A stretch of DNA of 64,000 nt from Nocardioides phosphati (GTDB lineage Bacteria > Actinomycetota > Actinomycetes > Propionibacteriales > Nocardioidaceae): contig NZ_BMNI01000001.1 in assembly GCF_014646375.1 (NCBI RefSeq), positions 1 through 64,000 on the forward strand, read 5' to 3'. Each line of letters opens with the position of its first letter. Position 1 is the stretch's first letter. This document shows positions 16,938-26,016 of the stretch, piece after piece. A program made the position numbers and the translations under genes. The notes under the pieces were generated by a model, which saw only the letters and a program-made list of their open reading frames with translations, was not told the DNA's origin and searched no databases.

Positions 16938-18670
16938 TGCTTCTCACCCTGCTGCGCACGCAGCTCCGTCCATACCGACCGTGGCTGGCCCTGGTGGTCC
17001 TGCTGCAGTTCCTGAGCACGCTCGCGATGCTCTTCCTGCCCCACATCAACGCCAACATCATCGACCAGGGCGTGGCCAAGGGCGACGTCGGCTACATCTG
17101 GCGCTCCGGCGGCCTGATGCTGGCCGTCAGCCTCGGCCAGATCGTCTGCTCGATCATCGCCGTCTGGTTCTCCTCGCGCACCGCGATGGGCTTCGGTCGC
17201 GACGTACGCCGGCAGGTCTTCCACCGCGTCGGCTCCTTCTCGAGCCGTGAGGTCGCGCAGTTCGGCGCGCCGTCGCTGATCACCCGCGGCACCAACGACG
17301 TCCAGCAGGTCCAGATGCTCGTGCTGATGGGCCTGACCATGCTGGTGAGCGCGCCGATCATGATGGCCGGCGGCATCATCATGGCGATGCGCGAGGAGCT
17401 CGGCCTCTCGTGGCTGCTCGCGGTCACCGTGCCCGCGCTGCTGGTCACGGTCGGCTTCATCATCAGCCGGATGGTCCCGGGCTTCAAGGTCATGCAGGGC
17501 CGCATCGACGTGGTCAACCGGATCCTGCGCGAGCAGATCACCGGCATCCGGGTCGTCCGCGCGTTCGTCCGTGAGCCCGAGGAGAAGGCCCGGTTCGCCG
17601 TGGCCAACAAGGACCTGACCGACGTCGCCCGCAGCACCGGCCGCTGGATGGGCACGATGTTCCCGACGGTCATGCTGATCATGAACGTCTCGATCGTCGG
17701 CGTGTACTGGTTCGGCGCCCACCGCATCGACGACGGCCAGATGTACATCGGCTCGCTGACGGCGTTCATGAGCTACCTGATGCAGATCCTGATGAGCGTC
17801 ATGATGGCGACGTTCATGCTGGTCCAGGTGCCGCGTGCGGCGGTGTGCGCCGAGCGCATCGCCGAGGTCCTCGACACCGACGCCTCCGTGCGTCCGCCGG
17901 TCGCCCCGATCGCGCTGGAGGCACCGCGCGGCGAGGTCTCCTTCGAGCGGGTCGGCTTCGCCTACCCGGGCGCCGGCGACCCGGTGCTCACCGACATCAC
18001 CTTCACCGCGCGTCCCGGCCAGACCACGGCCATCGTCGGCTCGACGGGTGCGGGCAAGTCGACGCTCGTCGACCTCGTCCCTCGCCTGTACGACGCCACG
18101 GCCGGCGTGGTCCGCGTCGACGGCATCGACGTCCGCGACCTCGAGCTCGAGACGCTGTGGGCGTTGACCGGCATCGTCCCGCAGAAGGCGTTCCTCTTCG
18201 GCGGCACGATCCGCAGCAACCTGCAGGTCGGCAAGGCGGACGCGACCGACGAGGAGATGTGGGCGGCGCTCCGCGTCGCACAGGGCGAGGACTTCGTCCG
18301 CGCGCTCGCCGAGGGGCTCGACGCCCCGGTCGCCCAGGGCGGCACCAACTTCTCGGGCGGCCAGCGCCAGCGGCTCGCGATCGCGCGGGCCCTGGTGCGG
18401 CGTCCGAAGATCCTGATCCTCGACGACTCGTTCTCGGCGCTCGACGTCGCGACCGACGCGCGGCTGCGCCGGGCGCTGCCCGAGGTGACGGCGCAGTCGA
18501 CGGTGATCGTCGTCGCCCAGCGGGTCAGCTCGATCCGCGACGCCGACCAGATCGTCGTCCTCGACGACGGCCGCGTCGTCGGCCTCGGCACCCACGAGTC
18601 GCTGCTCGTGGACTGCCCGACCTACCAGGAGATCGTCCGGTCCCAGCTGACCGAGGAGGAGGTGGCCTGA
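16937..18670 (+). CDS. Heterodimeric ABC exporter, subunit with degenerate ATP site
   Basis: This 577-residue half-transporter has six membrane helices (about residues 15-300) and one nucleotide-binding domain. Walker A is G-S-T-G-A-G-K-S-T and the signature N-F-S-G-G-Q is canonical, but the Walker B ends I-L-D-D, with Asp where the catalytic Glu should be, and the switch His is Gln (VAQRVS). These changes mark the degenerate-site half of a heterodimeric multidrug exporter (BmrC/D- or TM287/288-like). The partner follows with a one-base stop-start overlap. The TetR gene upstream suggests drug-inducible expression. Confidence 0.9.
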   Translation: MLLTLLRTQLRPYRPWLALVVLLQFLSTLAMLFLPHINANIIDQGVAKGDVGYIWRSGGLMLAVSLGQIVCSIIAVWFSSRTAMGFGRDVRRQVFHRVGSFSSREVAQFGAPSLITRGTNDVQQVQMLVLMGLTMLVSAPIMMAGGIIMAMREELGLSWLLAVTVPALLVTVGFIISRMVPGFKVMQGRIDVVNRILREQITGIRVVRAFVREPEEKARFAVANKDLTDVARSTGRWMGTMFPTVMLIMNVSIVGVYWFGAHRIDDGQMYIGSLTAFMSYLMQILMSVMMATFMLVQVPRAAVCAERIAEVLDTDASVRPPVAPIALEAPRGEVSFERVGFAYPGAGDPVLTDITFTARPGQTTAIVGSTGAGKSTLVDLVPRLYDATAGVVRVDGIDVRDLELETLWALTGIVPQKAFLFGGTIRSNLQVGKADATDEEMWAALRVAQGEDFVRALAEGLDAPVAQGGTNFSGGQRQRLAIARALVRRPKILILDDSFSALDVATDARLRRALPEVTAQSTVIVVAQRVSSIRDADQIVVLDDGRVVGLGTHESLLVDCPTYQEIVRSQLTEEEVA

Positions 18671-20652
18671 TGAGCACCACTGCCAAGCCCGGCCAGATGA
18701 AGCAGACCGAGCGCATCGTGATGGGCGGCGGCCCCGGCCGCGGCGGCCCGTTCGGTGGCGGCCAGGTCGGCCAGAAGGCGAGCGACTTCAAGCCGTCGCT
18801 CAAGAGGCTGCTCCGGCGCATGGCGCCCGATCGCGCCCGCATCGCCGGCGTCGTACTGCTGGGCGTGCTGTCGGTCGCCTTCTCGGTCGTCGCGCCCAAG
18901 ATCCTCGGCCACGCGACCGACCTGATCTTCAACGGCCTCTTCGGCCGCATGCTCGGCGCCGAGCACGCCACCAAGGCGCAGGCCGTCGAGGCGGCCCGCG
19001 CGCACGGCGACTCGACGTTCGCGGACATGCTCTCGCGCCTCGACGTCGTCCCGGGCGTGGGCGTCGACTTCGGCGCCGTCGGCACCGTGCTGCTGATCGT
19101 CCTCGGCGTGTACGTCGTGTCGACGCTCGCCGGCTGGCTCCAGGGCTGGTTCGTGACCGACGTCGTGCAGCGCACGGTGTCGGAGCTCCGCTCGGACGTG
19201 GAGCAGAAGATCCACCGCCTGCCGCTGGGCTACTTCGACCGTCAGCCGCGGGGCGAGCTGCTCAGCCGCGTCACCAACGACATCGACAACCTCGCGCAGT
19301 CGCTCCAGCAGACGCTCGCGCAGCTGCTGACGTCGATCCTGACGGTGGTCGGCGTGCTCGGGATGATGTTCTGGATCTCGCCGCTGCTGGCGGTGATCTC
19401 GCTGGTCGCGGTGCCGCTGACGCTGATCATCAGCAAGCAGGTGATGGGGCGCTCGCAGGGACTCTTCGTCGAGCAGTGGCGCCGCACCGGCGTGCTCAAC
19501 GGCCAGATCGAGGAGACCTTCGCCGGCCATGCGCTGGTGCGCGTCTACGGCAAGCTCCCCGAGTCGGAGGCGCGGTTCGCCGAGCAGAACGAAGCGCTCT
19601 ACAAGGCGTCGTTCGGCGCGCAGTTCGCGAGTGGCCTGATCATGCCGCTGATGATGTTCGTCGGAAACCTCAACTACGTCATCGTGGCCGTCGTCGGCGG
19701 CCTCAAGGTGGCCAACGGGTCGATGAGCCTCGGTGACGTGCAGGCGTTCATCCAGTACTCCCGCCAGTTCAGCCAGCCGCTGACCCAGGTCGCGTCGATG
19801 GCGAACCTGCTGCAGTCCGGTGTCGCCTCCGCCGAGCGGGTCTTCGAGCTGCTCGACGCCGAGGAGGAGTCGGTGGAGCCGGCAGCCACGGGCGCCTCCG
19901 GCGTGACGCGCGGTGCGGTGGCGTTCGAGGACGTCGCGTTCTCCTACGAGCCCGACATCCCGCTCATCGAGGGCCTCTCGCTCGACGTCGCGCCGGGCCA
20001 GACGGTCGCGATCGTCGGCCCCACGGGTGCCGGCAAGACCACGCTGGTCAACCTGATCCTGCGGTTCTACGAGCTCGACGGGGGCCGGATCACGCTCGAC
20101 GGCGTGGACATCGCCGGCATGCAGCGCCGCGAGCTCCGGGACCGGATCGGCATGGTCCTGCAGGACACCTGGCTCTTCGAGGGGACGATCCGCGACAACA
20201 TCGCCTACGGCCGCCCCGACGCCACCGAGGAGCAGATCCTCGAGGCGGCGAAGGCGACGTTCGTGGACCGCTTCGTGCACTCGCTGCCCGAGGGCTACGA
20301 CACGGTGATCTCCGGCGAGGGTGGCTCGGTCTCGGCGGGGGAGCGGCAGCTGATCACGATCGCGCGGGCCTTCCTGAGCGACCCGGCGCTGCTGATCCTC
20401 GACGAGGCCACCTCGTCGGTCGACACACGCACCGAGCTGCTTCTGCAGCACGCCATGGCGGCACTGCGCTCGGACCGCACGTCGTTCGTGATCGCGCACC
20501 GGCTCTCCACGATCCGCGACGCCGACCTGATCCTCGTGATGGAGGCGGGCCGGATCGTCGAGCAGGGCTCGCACGAGCAGCTGCTCGAGGCCGACGGTGC
20601 CTACGCCGCGCTCTACCGCTCGCAGTTCGAGGCGCCGGTCGACGCCGCCTGA
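18670..20652 (+). CDS. Heterodimeric ABC exporter, catalytic partner subunit
   Basis: This 660-residue half-transporter starts at ATG 18670 (MSTTAKPGQ) inside the stop of its partner. A Gly-rich N-terminal extension of about 45 residues (GGGPGRGGPFGGGQ) precedes six membrane helices. A loop between helices 1 and 2 is unusually long (about residues 85-135). The nucleotide-binding domain has Walker A G-P-T-G-A-G-K-T-T, canonical Walker B I-L-D-E and switch His (IAHRLS), but a non-canonical signature S-V-S-A-G-E-R. Paired with the upstream subunit this gives one intact and one degenerate ATP site, as known for type IV heterodimers. The substrate is unknown. Confidence 0.9.
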   Translation: MSTTAKPGQMKQTERIVMGGGPGRGGPFGGGQVGQKASDFKPSLKRLLRRMAPDRARIAGVVLLGVLSVAFSVVAPKILGHATDLIFNGLFGRMLGAEHATKAQAVEAARAHGDSTFADMLSRLDVVPGVGVDFGAVGTVLLIVLGVYVVSTLAGWLQGWFVTDVVQRTVSELRSDVEQKIHRLPLGYFDRQPRGELLSRVTNDIDNLAQSLQQTLAQLLTSILTVVGVLGMMFWISPLLAVISLVAVPLTLIISKQVMGRSQGLFVEQWRRTGVLNGQIEETFAGHALVRVYGKLPESEARFAEQNEALYKASFGAQFASGLIMPLMMFVGNLNYVIVAVVGGLKVANGSMSLGDVQAFIQYSRQFSQPLTQVASMANLLQSGVASAERVFELLDAEEESVEPAATGASGVTRGAVAFEDVAFSYEPDIPLIEGLSLDVAPGQTVAIVGPTGAGKTTLVNLILRFYELDGGRITLDGVDIAGMQRRELRDRIGMVLQDTWLFEGTIRDNIAYGRPDATEEQILEAAKATFVDRFVHSLPEGYDTVISGEGGSVSAGERQLITIARAFLSDPALLILDEATSSVDTRTELLLQHAMAALRSDRTSFVIAHRLSTIRDADLILVMEAGRIVEQGSHEQLLEADGAYAALYRSQFEAPVDAA

Positions 20653-20669
20653 GCCCGCGAAAAAAGCCC

Positions 20670-20701
20670 TCGACGGTACGCCGGCCCCGGCGTACCGTCG
20701 A
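20670..20701 (+). terminator. Terminator of the ABC exporter operon
   Basis: Perfect 15-bp stem TCGACGGTACGCCGG / CCGGCGTACCGTCGA with a CC centre, 18 bases after the exporter stop. AAAAAA lies just upstream. No T-run follows, so it may act as an intrinsic hairpin of the kind common in high-GC genomes or as an mRNA 3' stabiliser. Confidence 0.7.
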
Positions 20702-20710
20702 AGGCCACGG

Positions 20711-20725
20711 GAAAGGAGGTGGTCC
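20711..20725 (+). promoter_or_regulatory. Extended Shine-Dalgarno sequence
   Basis: GAAAGGAGGTGGTCC pairs over 15 bases with the conserved 3' end of 16S rRNA (one G-U wobble), far longer than the four to six bases usual in this window. It lies ten bases upstream of ATG 20731. Confidence 0.6.
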
Positions 20726-20730
20726 GACAG

Positions 20731-20769
20731 ATGATTTCTTCGAGGACGCGTGAGGTGACTGCGCGCTAG
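20731..20769 (+). CDS. 12-codon leader-like ORF
   Basis: The frame encodes MISSRTREVTAR and stops with TAG. Its only strong support is the exceptional ribosome-binding site ten bases upstream. It lies between the exporter terminator and a large hairpin that precedes the MFS gene, an arrangement reminiscent of attenuator leader peptides. I cannot show that it is translated. No promoter is obvious in the ten bases between the terminator hairpin and the ribosome site, so it would need readthrough or a promoter overlapping the hairpin. Confidence 0.4.
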   Translation: MISSRTREVTAR

Positions 20770-20817
20770 CGCACCCACACGGTGGCGTCGCTGCTGGCGA
20801 ATCCACCGCGGTCACCG

Positions 20818-20869
20818 CGACCCGCAGGCCCCGCCCCGTCCTGGGCGGCTGGACATGGCCTGCGGGTCG
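20818..20869 (+). terminator. Large compound hairpin upstream of the MFS gene
   Basis: Outer 13-bp perfect stem CGACCCGCAGGCC / GGCCTGCGGGTCG encloses an inner CCGCCC / GGGCGG stem. It follows the 12-codon ORF and is followed by TTCCATTTCCC. It could end or attenuate a leader RNA. Confidence 0.5.
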
Positions 20870-20910
20870 TTCCATTTCCCGGGGCCTGCCGTGCTGTCTG
20901 GCGGATCACG

Positions 20911-20954
20911 TTGCATTCGACAACGAAATACCGGATAGTTGTTTTCGACAACGA
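20911..20954 (+). promoter_or_regulatory. MFS-marR promoter with operator repeats
   Basis: TTGCAT (20911-20916) and GATAGT (20934-20939) are spaced by 17 bases as -35 and -10 boxes. The 11-mer TTCGACAACGA occurs twice (20916-20926 and 20944-20954), and GTTGT-tttcg-ACAAC (20938-20952) is an inverted repeat over the likely transcription start. This suits repression by the co-transcribed MarR protein. Confidence 0.6.
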
Positions 20955-20969
20955 CCATCCGGGAGAACC

Positions 20970-22541
20970 ATGTCCGACAGCACGACCCAGCAGACCGCCC
21001 CCGTGGCGCCGATGACCCACCGTGAGGTGCTCGAAGCACTCTCCGGCCTGATCCTCGCGATGTTCGTCGCGATGCTCGCCTCGACGGTGGTCTCCAACGC
21101 CCTTCCCGTCATCGTCCACGACCTCAAGGGCACCGAGTCCGGCTACACGTGGGTCATGGTCTCGACGCTCCTGGCGCTCACGGCCACCACGCCGATCTGG
21201 GGCAAGCTGGCCGACCTCTTCGACAAGAAGGTCCTCGTCCAGTCCGCCCTCGTCGTGTACGTCGCCGGCTCGCTGCTCGCCGCGTGCGCCCAGAGCATGG
21301 AGATGCTGATCGGCGCCCGGGTCATCCAGGGCCTCGGCGTCGGCGGCCTGACCGCCCTCGTGCAGATCGTGATCGCCAGCATCGTGGCCCCGATCGACCG
21401 CGGTCGCTACAGCGGCTACATCGGTGCGGCGTTCGCGGTGGCGACCGTCTCCGGCCCGCTCATCGGTGGCGTCGTGGTCGACACGCTCGGCTGGCGCTGG
21501 TGCTTCCTCGTGGCGCTGCCCTTCGCGGTGCTCGCCTTCGTCGTCCTGCAGCGCACCCTGCACCTGCCCGACGTCGTCCGCCGCAAGGTCAAGATCGACT
21601 ACGCCGGCGCGACGCTGATCGCCGGTGGCCTCTCGCTCCTGCTCGCCTGGGTCTCGCTGGCCGGCTCGAGCTTCGCCTGGGCCTCGACCCAGACCGCGCT
21701 GCTGGTCACCGGGGGTGTGCTCGCCCTCGTCCTCGCCGTGGTCGTCGAGTCGAAGGTCGCCGAGCCGATGATCCCGCTCCACCTCTTCCGCAACCGCACG
21801 ATCACGCTCGCGGTCATCGCCAGCCTCGCGGTCGGCGTCGCGATGTTCGGCTCCACGGTCTTCCTCGCGCAGTACTTCCAGCTCTCCCACGGCCTCACCC
21901 CGACCGAGGCCGGCCTGATGTCGCTGCCGCTCGTGCTCGGCCTGCTCGTCGCCAGCATCGCCAGTGGCCGCCGGATCAGCCGCACCGGCCTGTGGAAGAA
22001 CGTCCTCGTCCTCGGCGCCTCGGTCATGGCGCTCGGCGTCGCGCTGCTCTCCACGATCGACGGCAGCACCCACCTCTGGGTCGTCGGCGCGTGGATGGCG
22101 GTCATGGGCCTCGGCATCGGCGCCCTCCAGCAGAACCTCGTGCTGGCCGTGCAGAACTCCGTCCGGCACAGCGACGTCGGTGCGGCCTCGTCGCTGGTGG
22201 CGACCTTCCGGACCATGGGTGGCGCCGTCGGCGTCGCGCTCCTGGGCACCGCGCTGAGCCACCGCGTGGCCGACAACGTCGCGGCCGGGATGGCCCGCCT
22301 CGGCGTGCACACGTCCGCCAAGGGCCACACCGAGATCCCCGACCTCAGCACGCTCCCGGGCCCGGCCCGCCAGGTCGTGATGGGCGCCTTCGGCGAGGCG
22401 ACCGGCCACCTCTTCCTGCTCGTCGTCCCGGCGGCGCTGCTGACGGTCCTCGTGGTCGCGCTGGTCCGCGAGGTCCGCCTGCGCACCACGGTCCAGCACG
22501 CCGACGAGCTGGCGCCCGACCTCGCGGCGGTCGTCGAGTGA
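20970..22541 (+). CDS. DHA2-family MFS drug efflux transporter (EmrB/QacA type)
   Basis: The 523-residue protein has about 14 hydrophobic helices, the DHA2 number. Motif A-like GKLADLFDKK lies near residues 76-85, and the antiporter motif C-like region GVAFAVATVSGPLIGG is near 152-168. Such proteins export drugs or other amphiphiles by proton antiport. The coding end overlaps a MarR regulator (GTGA), and the promoter carries repeats for it, so this is a self-regulated efflux pair. Substrate unknown. Confidence 0.9.
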   Translation: MSDSTTQQTAPVAPMTHREVLEALSGLILAMFVAMLASTVVSNALPVIVHDLKGTESGYTWVMVSTLLALTATTPIWGKLADLFDKKVLVQSALVVYVAGSLLAACAQSMEMLIGARVIQGLGVGGLTALVQIVIASIVAPIDRGRYSGYIGAAFAVATVSGPLIGGVVVDTLGWRWCFLVALPFAVLAFVVLQRTLHLPDVVRRKVKIDYAGATLIAGGLSLLLAWVSLAGSSFAWASTQTALLVTGGVLALVLAVVVESKVAEPMIPLHLFRNRTITLAVIASLAVGVAMFGSTVFLAQYFQLSHGLTPTEAGLMSLPLVLGLLVASIASGRRISRTGLWKNVLVLGASVMALGVALLSTIDGSTHLWVVGAWMAVMGLGIGALQQNLVLAVQNSVRHSDVGAASSLVATFRTMGGAVGVALLGTALSHRVADNVAAGMARLGVHTSAKGHTEIPDLSTLPGPARQVVMGAFGEATGHLFLLVVPAALLTVLVVALVREVRLRTTVQHADELAPDLAAVVE

Positions 22542-22975
22542 CCGCCCTGGAGTCGGTGCTCGCGCTCGAGTCGCAGCTCCGCGTCCTCTCCCGGCGCGTA
22601 CGCCGGGTGGTCGCGGAGCGCGCCACCTCCCTCGACCCGGCCCTCGGTGAGGTCGGGTTCGCCGTGGCGGACCTCCTCTACCGCTCCGGCGAGCAGCGGC
22701 AGCGCGACATCGTGGCCTGCCTCGCCATCGAGAAGGCCGCCGTCAGCCGGGCGATCACCCAGCTCGTCGAGCTCGGCCTCGCGACCCGCGAGGGCGATCC
22801 GACCGACGGTCGCGGCCACGTCGTGGCGCTGACCGACGTCGCCCGGGAGCGGCTCGCTGCCCTCCTGGCGGCGCGGCGCTCGGAGCTGATGGAGAAGATC
22901 GCCGGCTGGTCGACCGAGGACCTCGACGCGTTCGTCGCCCTCCTGGAGCGTTACAACACCGCCATCGAGGGCTGA
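22538..22975 (+). CDS. MarR family regulator of the MFS pump
   Basis: The 145-residue protein has a winged-helix MarR core: QRDIVACLAIEKAAVSRAITQL (helix-turn-helix, about residues 49-70) and the wing GLATREGDPTDGRGHVVALT (about 73-92). GTG at 22538 overlaps the transporter stop. It probably represses the promoter at 20911-20954 until a pump substrate or signal binds. The protein is on the short side for the family (usually 140-160), but complete. Confidence 0.88.
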   Translation: MTALESVLALESQLRVLSRRVRRVVAERATSLDPALGEVGFAVADLLYRSGEQRQRDIVACLAIEKAAVSRAITQLVELGLATREGDPTDGRGHVVALTDVARERLAALLAARRSELMEKIAGWSTEDLDAFVALLERYNTAIEG

Positions 22976-22995
22976 GCCGGCGGGTAACCGCCCGC

Positions 22996-23050
22996 GAACC
23001 GAGCAGTACGAACGCTTTCGGGCGCAGATGACGTTCGTACTGCTCGGTTC
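22996..23050. terminator. Long perfect inverted repeat between convergent genes
   Basis: A 19-bp perfect stem GAACCGAGCAGTACGAACG / CGTTCGTACTGCTCGGTTC surrounds a 17-base loop. It lies between the marR and glucosidase stops and is most simply a bidirectional terminator, though longer than the others here. Confidence 0.7.
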
Positions 23051-23059
23051 ACGACGGGG

Positions 23060-24682
23060 TCAGCGGGCGAGGAGCCAGGTGGCGGTGTCGGCGCCGCCGG
23101 GCTCGTCGCCGCTGCAGAGGAGGACCTCGTGGCCCGCGAGCAGCTCCTCGCGGCGCTCGCCCGGGACCGGTGACGAGTCCGTGTTGAGGTGGCAGACCAG
23201 CGGACCGCGCCGGATCACCAGCTCGGTCGCGGTGCCCTCGACGTGGAGCCCGGGCTCCCCGTCGCGGTCGTCGTCGAAGCCGGCCAGCAGGTCGCGGCGG
23301 AGGGCGAGCGCGCGGCGTACGAACTCGAGGGTGGAGCCCTCCACGCCGCTCTGGGCCTCGACCGAGAGGTCGGCCCACTCATCGGGCTGGGGAAGCCAGG
23401 GCTGGCCGTCGCCCGGACCGAAGCCGTAGGGCGGCTTGCTGCCCGACCACGGCAGCGGCACCCGGCAGCCGTCGCGCCCGCCGCGGCCCGCGACCCCGGC
23501 GCGCGGGTCCTGCTGGAGGTGCTCGGGCACCTCGGCCTGCGGCAGGCCGAGCTCCTCGCCCTGGTGGATGTACGCCGACCCGGGCAGCGCGAGCATCGCC
23601 AGCAGCGCGGCCTTCCAGCGGCGCAGGCCGAGCTCGCCGCCGCCGTACCTCGTGACCGGACGGACGACGTCGTGGTTGCCGAGCACCCAGGTCGGCGCGG
23701 GCACGACCGCGAGCGTCTGCTCGATGACCCCGCGGAACGCCTCGGCCGACCACGGCGCGTTGAGCCAGTGGAAGTTGAACGCCTGCTGCAGCTCGTCGGG
23801 GCGGACGAAGTCGGCGAGGTTCTCCGGGTCCTTCACCCACGCCTCGGCGATCGCCATCCGGTCACCGTCGTACGACGCGAGGAGGTCGTGCCAGCGGCGG
23901 TAGAGCTCGTGGGCCTCCGGCTGGTTCCACATGGGGCTGTGGCTGGGGCGCTGGTTGATCAGCGACTCACCGGGGTCGTTGGACTCGCCGGGAGCGAGGC
24001 GCTGGTCGGGCAGGCCCTCCTCCTTGAAGAGGCCGTGCGCGACGTCGATCCGGATGCCGTCGGCGCCGCGGTCGAGCCAGTACCGCAGGATCCGGTCGAA
24101 CTCCTCCGGGACGTTGGGGTGGCGCCAGTTCAGGTCGGGCTGGCTGCTGTCGAAGAGGTGGAGGTACCACTCGCCGGGACCGTCGGCCTGCGCCGGGTCG
24201 TCGGGCACGCGCGTCCACGCCGGGCCCTGGAAGCGCGACATCCAGTTGTTCGGCGGGTGCTCGACGCCGTCGGCGTCGACGCGCCCCTTGCGGAAGAGGT
24301 AGCGCTCCCGCTCCGGCGAGCCCGGACCGGCGGCGAGCGCCGCCTGGAACCACGGGTGCTCGCTCGAGGTGTGGTTGGGCACCAGGTCGATGATCACCCG
24401 GAGCCCGTGCTCGTGGGCCCGGGCCAGCAGCTCGTCGGCGTCCGCGAGCGTGCCGAAGAGCGGGTCGACGTCGTAGTAGTTGCTGACGTCGTAGCCGTGG
24501 TCGCGCTGCGGCGAGGTGTAGAACGGCGTGATCCACAGCGCGTCGGCGCCGAGGTCGCGCAGGTAGGGCAGGCGTGAGGTGATGCCGGCCAGGTCGCCGA
24601 CACCGTCACCGTCGGAGTCGGCGAACGAGCGCACGTAGACCTGGTAGCAGACGGCGTGCAGCCACCACGGGGACGAGCTCAT
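23060..24682 (-). CDS. GH13 alpha-glucosidase / oligo-1,6-glucosidase
   Basis: This 540-residue enzyme cleaves terminal alpha-glucosidic bonds of malto- or isomalto-oligosaccharides. GH13 signatures are in order: D-L-V-P-N-H-T-S (region I), G-I-R-I-D-V-A-H-G with nucleophile Asp (II), A-I-A-E-A-W with acid/base Glu (III) and V-L-G-N-H-D-V with the third Asp (IV). The sequence has no signal peptide, so it acts in the cytoplasm. ATG at 24682 overlaps the stop of the photolyase gene (ATGA), an unexpected functional pairing. No transporter or LacI regulator is adjacent. Confidence 0.92.
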   Translation of the reverse strand: MSSSPWWLHAVCYQVYVRSFADSDGDGVGDLAGITSRLPYLRDLGADALWITPFYTSPQRDHGYDVSNYYDVDPLFGTLADADELLARAHEHGLRVIIDLVPNHTSSEHPWFQAALAAGPGSPERERYLFRKGRVDADGVEHPPNNWMSRFQGPAWTRVPDDPAQADGPGEWYLHLFDSSQPDLNWRHPNVPEEFDRILRYWLDRGADGIRIDVAHGLFKEEGLPDQRLAPGESNDPGESLINQRPSHSPMWNQPEAHELYRRWHDLLASYDGDRMAIAEAWVKDPENLADFVRPDELQQAFNFHWLNAPWSAEAFRGVIEQTLAVVPAPTWVLGNHDVVRPVTRYGGGELGLRRWKAALLAMLALPGSAYIHQGEELGLPQAEVPEHLQQDPRAGVAGRGGRDGCRVPLPWSGSKPPYGFGPGDGQPWLPQPDEWADLSVEAQSGVEGSTLEFVRRALALRRDLLAGFDDDRDGEPGLHVEGTATELVIRRGPLVCHLNTDSSPVPGERREELLAGHEVLLCSGDEPGGADTATWLLAR

Positions 24683-25971
24683 GGGGTCATCCTCTCCCGG
24701 CGGGCCAGTGCCTCCCGACGCGCCTCCGCATGATCGACGACCGGCTCCGGGTAGTCGGCGGTGCCGAGCTCGGGGATCCAGCGGCGGACGTAGCGGTCGT
24801 CGGGGTCGAACCGGCGCTGCTGGGCGGTCGGGTTGAAGATCCGGAACCACGGTGCCGCATCGGCGCCGCAGCCCGCGACCCACTGCCAGTTGAGCTGGTT
24901 CTGCGCGACGTCGGCGTCGAGGAGGTGCTCCAGGAAGAACCGCGCGCCGTGGCTCCAGTGGACGTGGAGGTCCTTGACCAGGAACGACGCGGTCACCATC
25001 CGCACCCGGTTGTGCATCCAGCCGGTTGCGACCAGCTGCCGCATGCCCGCGTCGACCAGCGGGAAGCCGGTGCGGCCCGCGCACCAGGCGTCGAACGCCG
25101 CCCCCGGCTCGTCGTGCTCCATCCGGGCGTACTCCTCCCGGAGCGGCTCGGTGAGCGCCTCCGGCCGGTGCCAGAGCACGTCGGCGTGGAACTCGCGCCA
25201 GGCCAGCTCGGCGCGGAACCGGGCGGCGGCCTCGTCGGGGACGTCGGCGTCGGCGAGGCCGGCCAGGAGCGTGCGCGGGTGGATCTCGCCGCAGGCCAGG
25301 GCGATCGACAGGTACGACGTGCCGGCACGGTCCGGGCGGTCGCGGTCGACGGGGTAGTCGGCAAGCGCGCCCTCCCGGAACTCCTCCCAGCGCGCGAGCG
25401 CGGCCTGCTCGCCCGCCTCGGGCAGCTCGATCGTGGCGGCGGCCTCGGGGAGGCCCTCGCCCGGCAGCTGCGCCCACCGCGGCTCGACGGAGGGTGCCGG
25501 CGGAGCCCAGCCGTGTGCCGCCCAGGCCCGCAGGAACGGCGTGAACACCTGGTACGGCGTGCCCTGGCCGGTCAGCACCCGCCCCGGCCCCACGGCGTAC
25601 GGGCTGCCGGTGGGGACGAGCGGCACGGGCAGGGCGGCGGCCACCCGCTCGTCGCGGGCGCGGCCGGCGGGCGTGGTGTCGGCGCTGACGTGGACCGACC
25701 CGGCGCCGGCCTCGCGGACGACCGCGGGCACGACCTCCTCCGGTGGGCCCGACCGGACGACGAGGCGCCCGCCGAGCTGCTCGTCGAGGGCCCGCAGGCT
25801 CGCGGCCAGGTAGGCGCGCCGGTTGGCGCCGTACGACGCGAGCTCGGCGGGGTCGAGGACGTGGAGCGCGACGACCTCCGGGGCCGCATCGGCCGCTGCG
25901 ACGAGGGCCGGATGATCCTGCAGGCGGAGGTCCCGGCGCAGCCACAGGACCGAACGGGGCTGCTCACTCAC
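24679..25971 (-). CDS. phr: Deoxyribodipyrimidine photolyase / cryptochrome
   Basis: The 430-residue flavoprotein repairs cyclobutane pyrimidine dimers with blue light. It opens with [17 protein letters not shown] (antenna-binding Rossmann domain) and has the FAD-domain hallmarks [50 protein letters not shown] and [13 protein letters not shown]. The C-terminal DYPEPVVDH is typical of class I CPD photolyases. The GTG start at 25971 gives MSEQPRS; the longer frame overlaps ideR antisense. Its stop overlaps the glucosidase start, so they share an mRNA. It is divergent from ideR. Confidence 0.92.
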   Translation of the reverse strand: MSEQPRSVLWLRRDLRLQDHPALVAAADAAPEVVALHVLDPAELASYGANRRAYLAASLRALDEQLGGRLVVRSGPPEEVVPAVVREAGAGSVHVSADTTPAGRARDERVAAALPVPLVPTGSPYAVGPGRVLTGQGTPYQVFTPFLRAWAAHGWAPPAPSVEPRWAQLPGEGLPEAAATIELPEAGEQAALARWEEFREGALADYPVDRDRPDRAGTSYLSIALACGEIHPRTLLAGLADADVPDEAAARFRAELAWREFHADVLWHRPEALTEPLREEYARMEHDEPGAAFDAWCAGRTGFPLVDAGMRQLVATGWMHNRVRMVTASFLVKDLHVHWSHGARFFLEHLLDADVAQNQLNWQWVAGCGADAAPWFRIFNPTAQQRRFDPDDRYVRRWIPELGTADYPEPVVDHAEARREALARRERMTP

Positions 25972-26016
25972 GCCGCCCACTCTGCCAGCCCGCGGGTGAT
26001 GCGCGATGATGGACCG

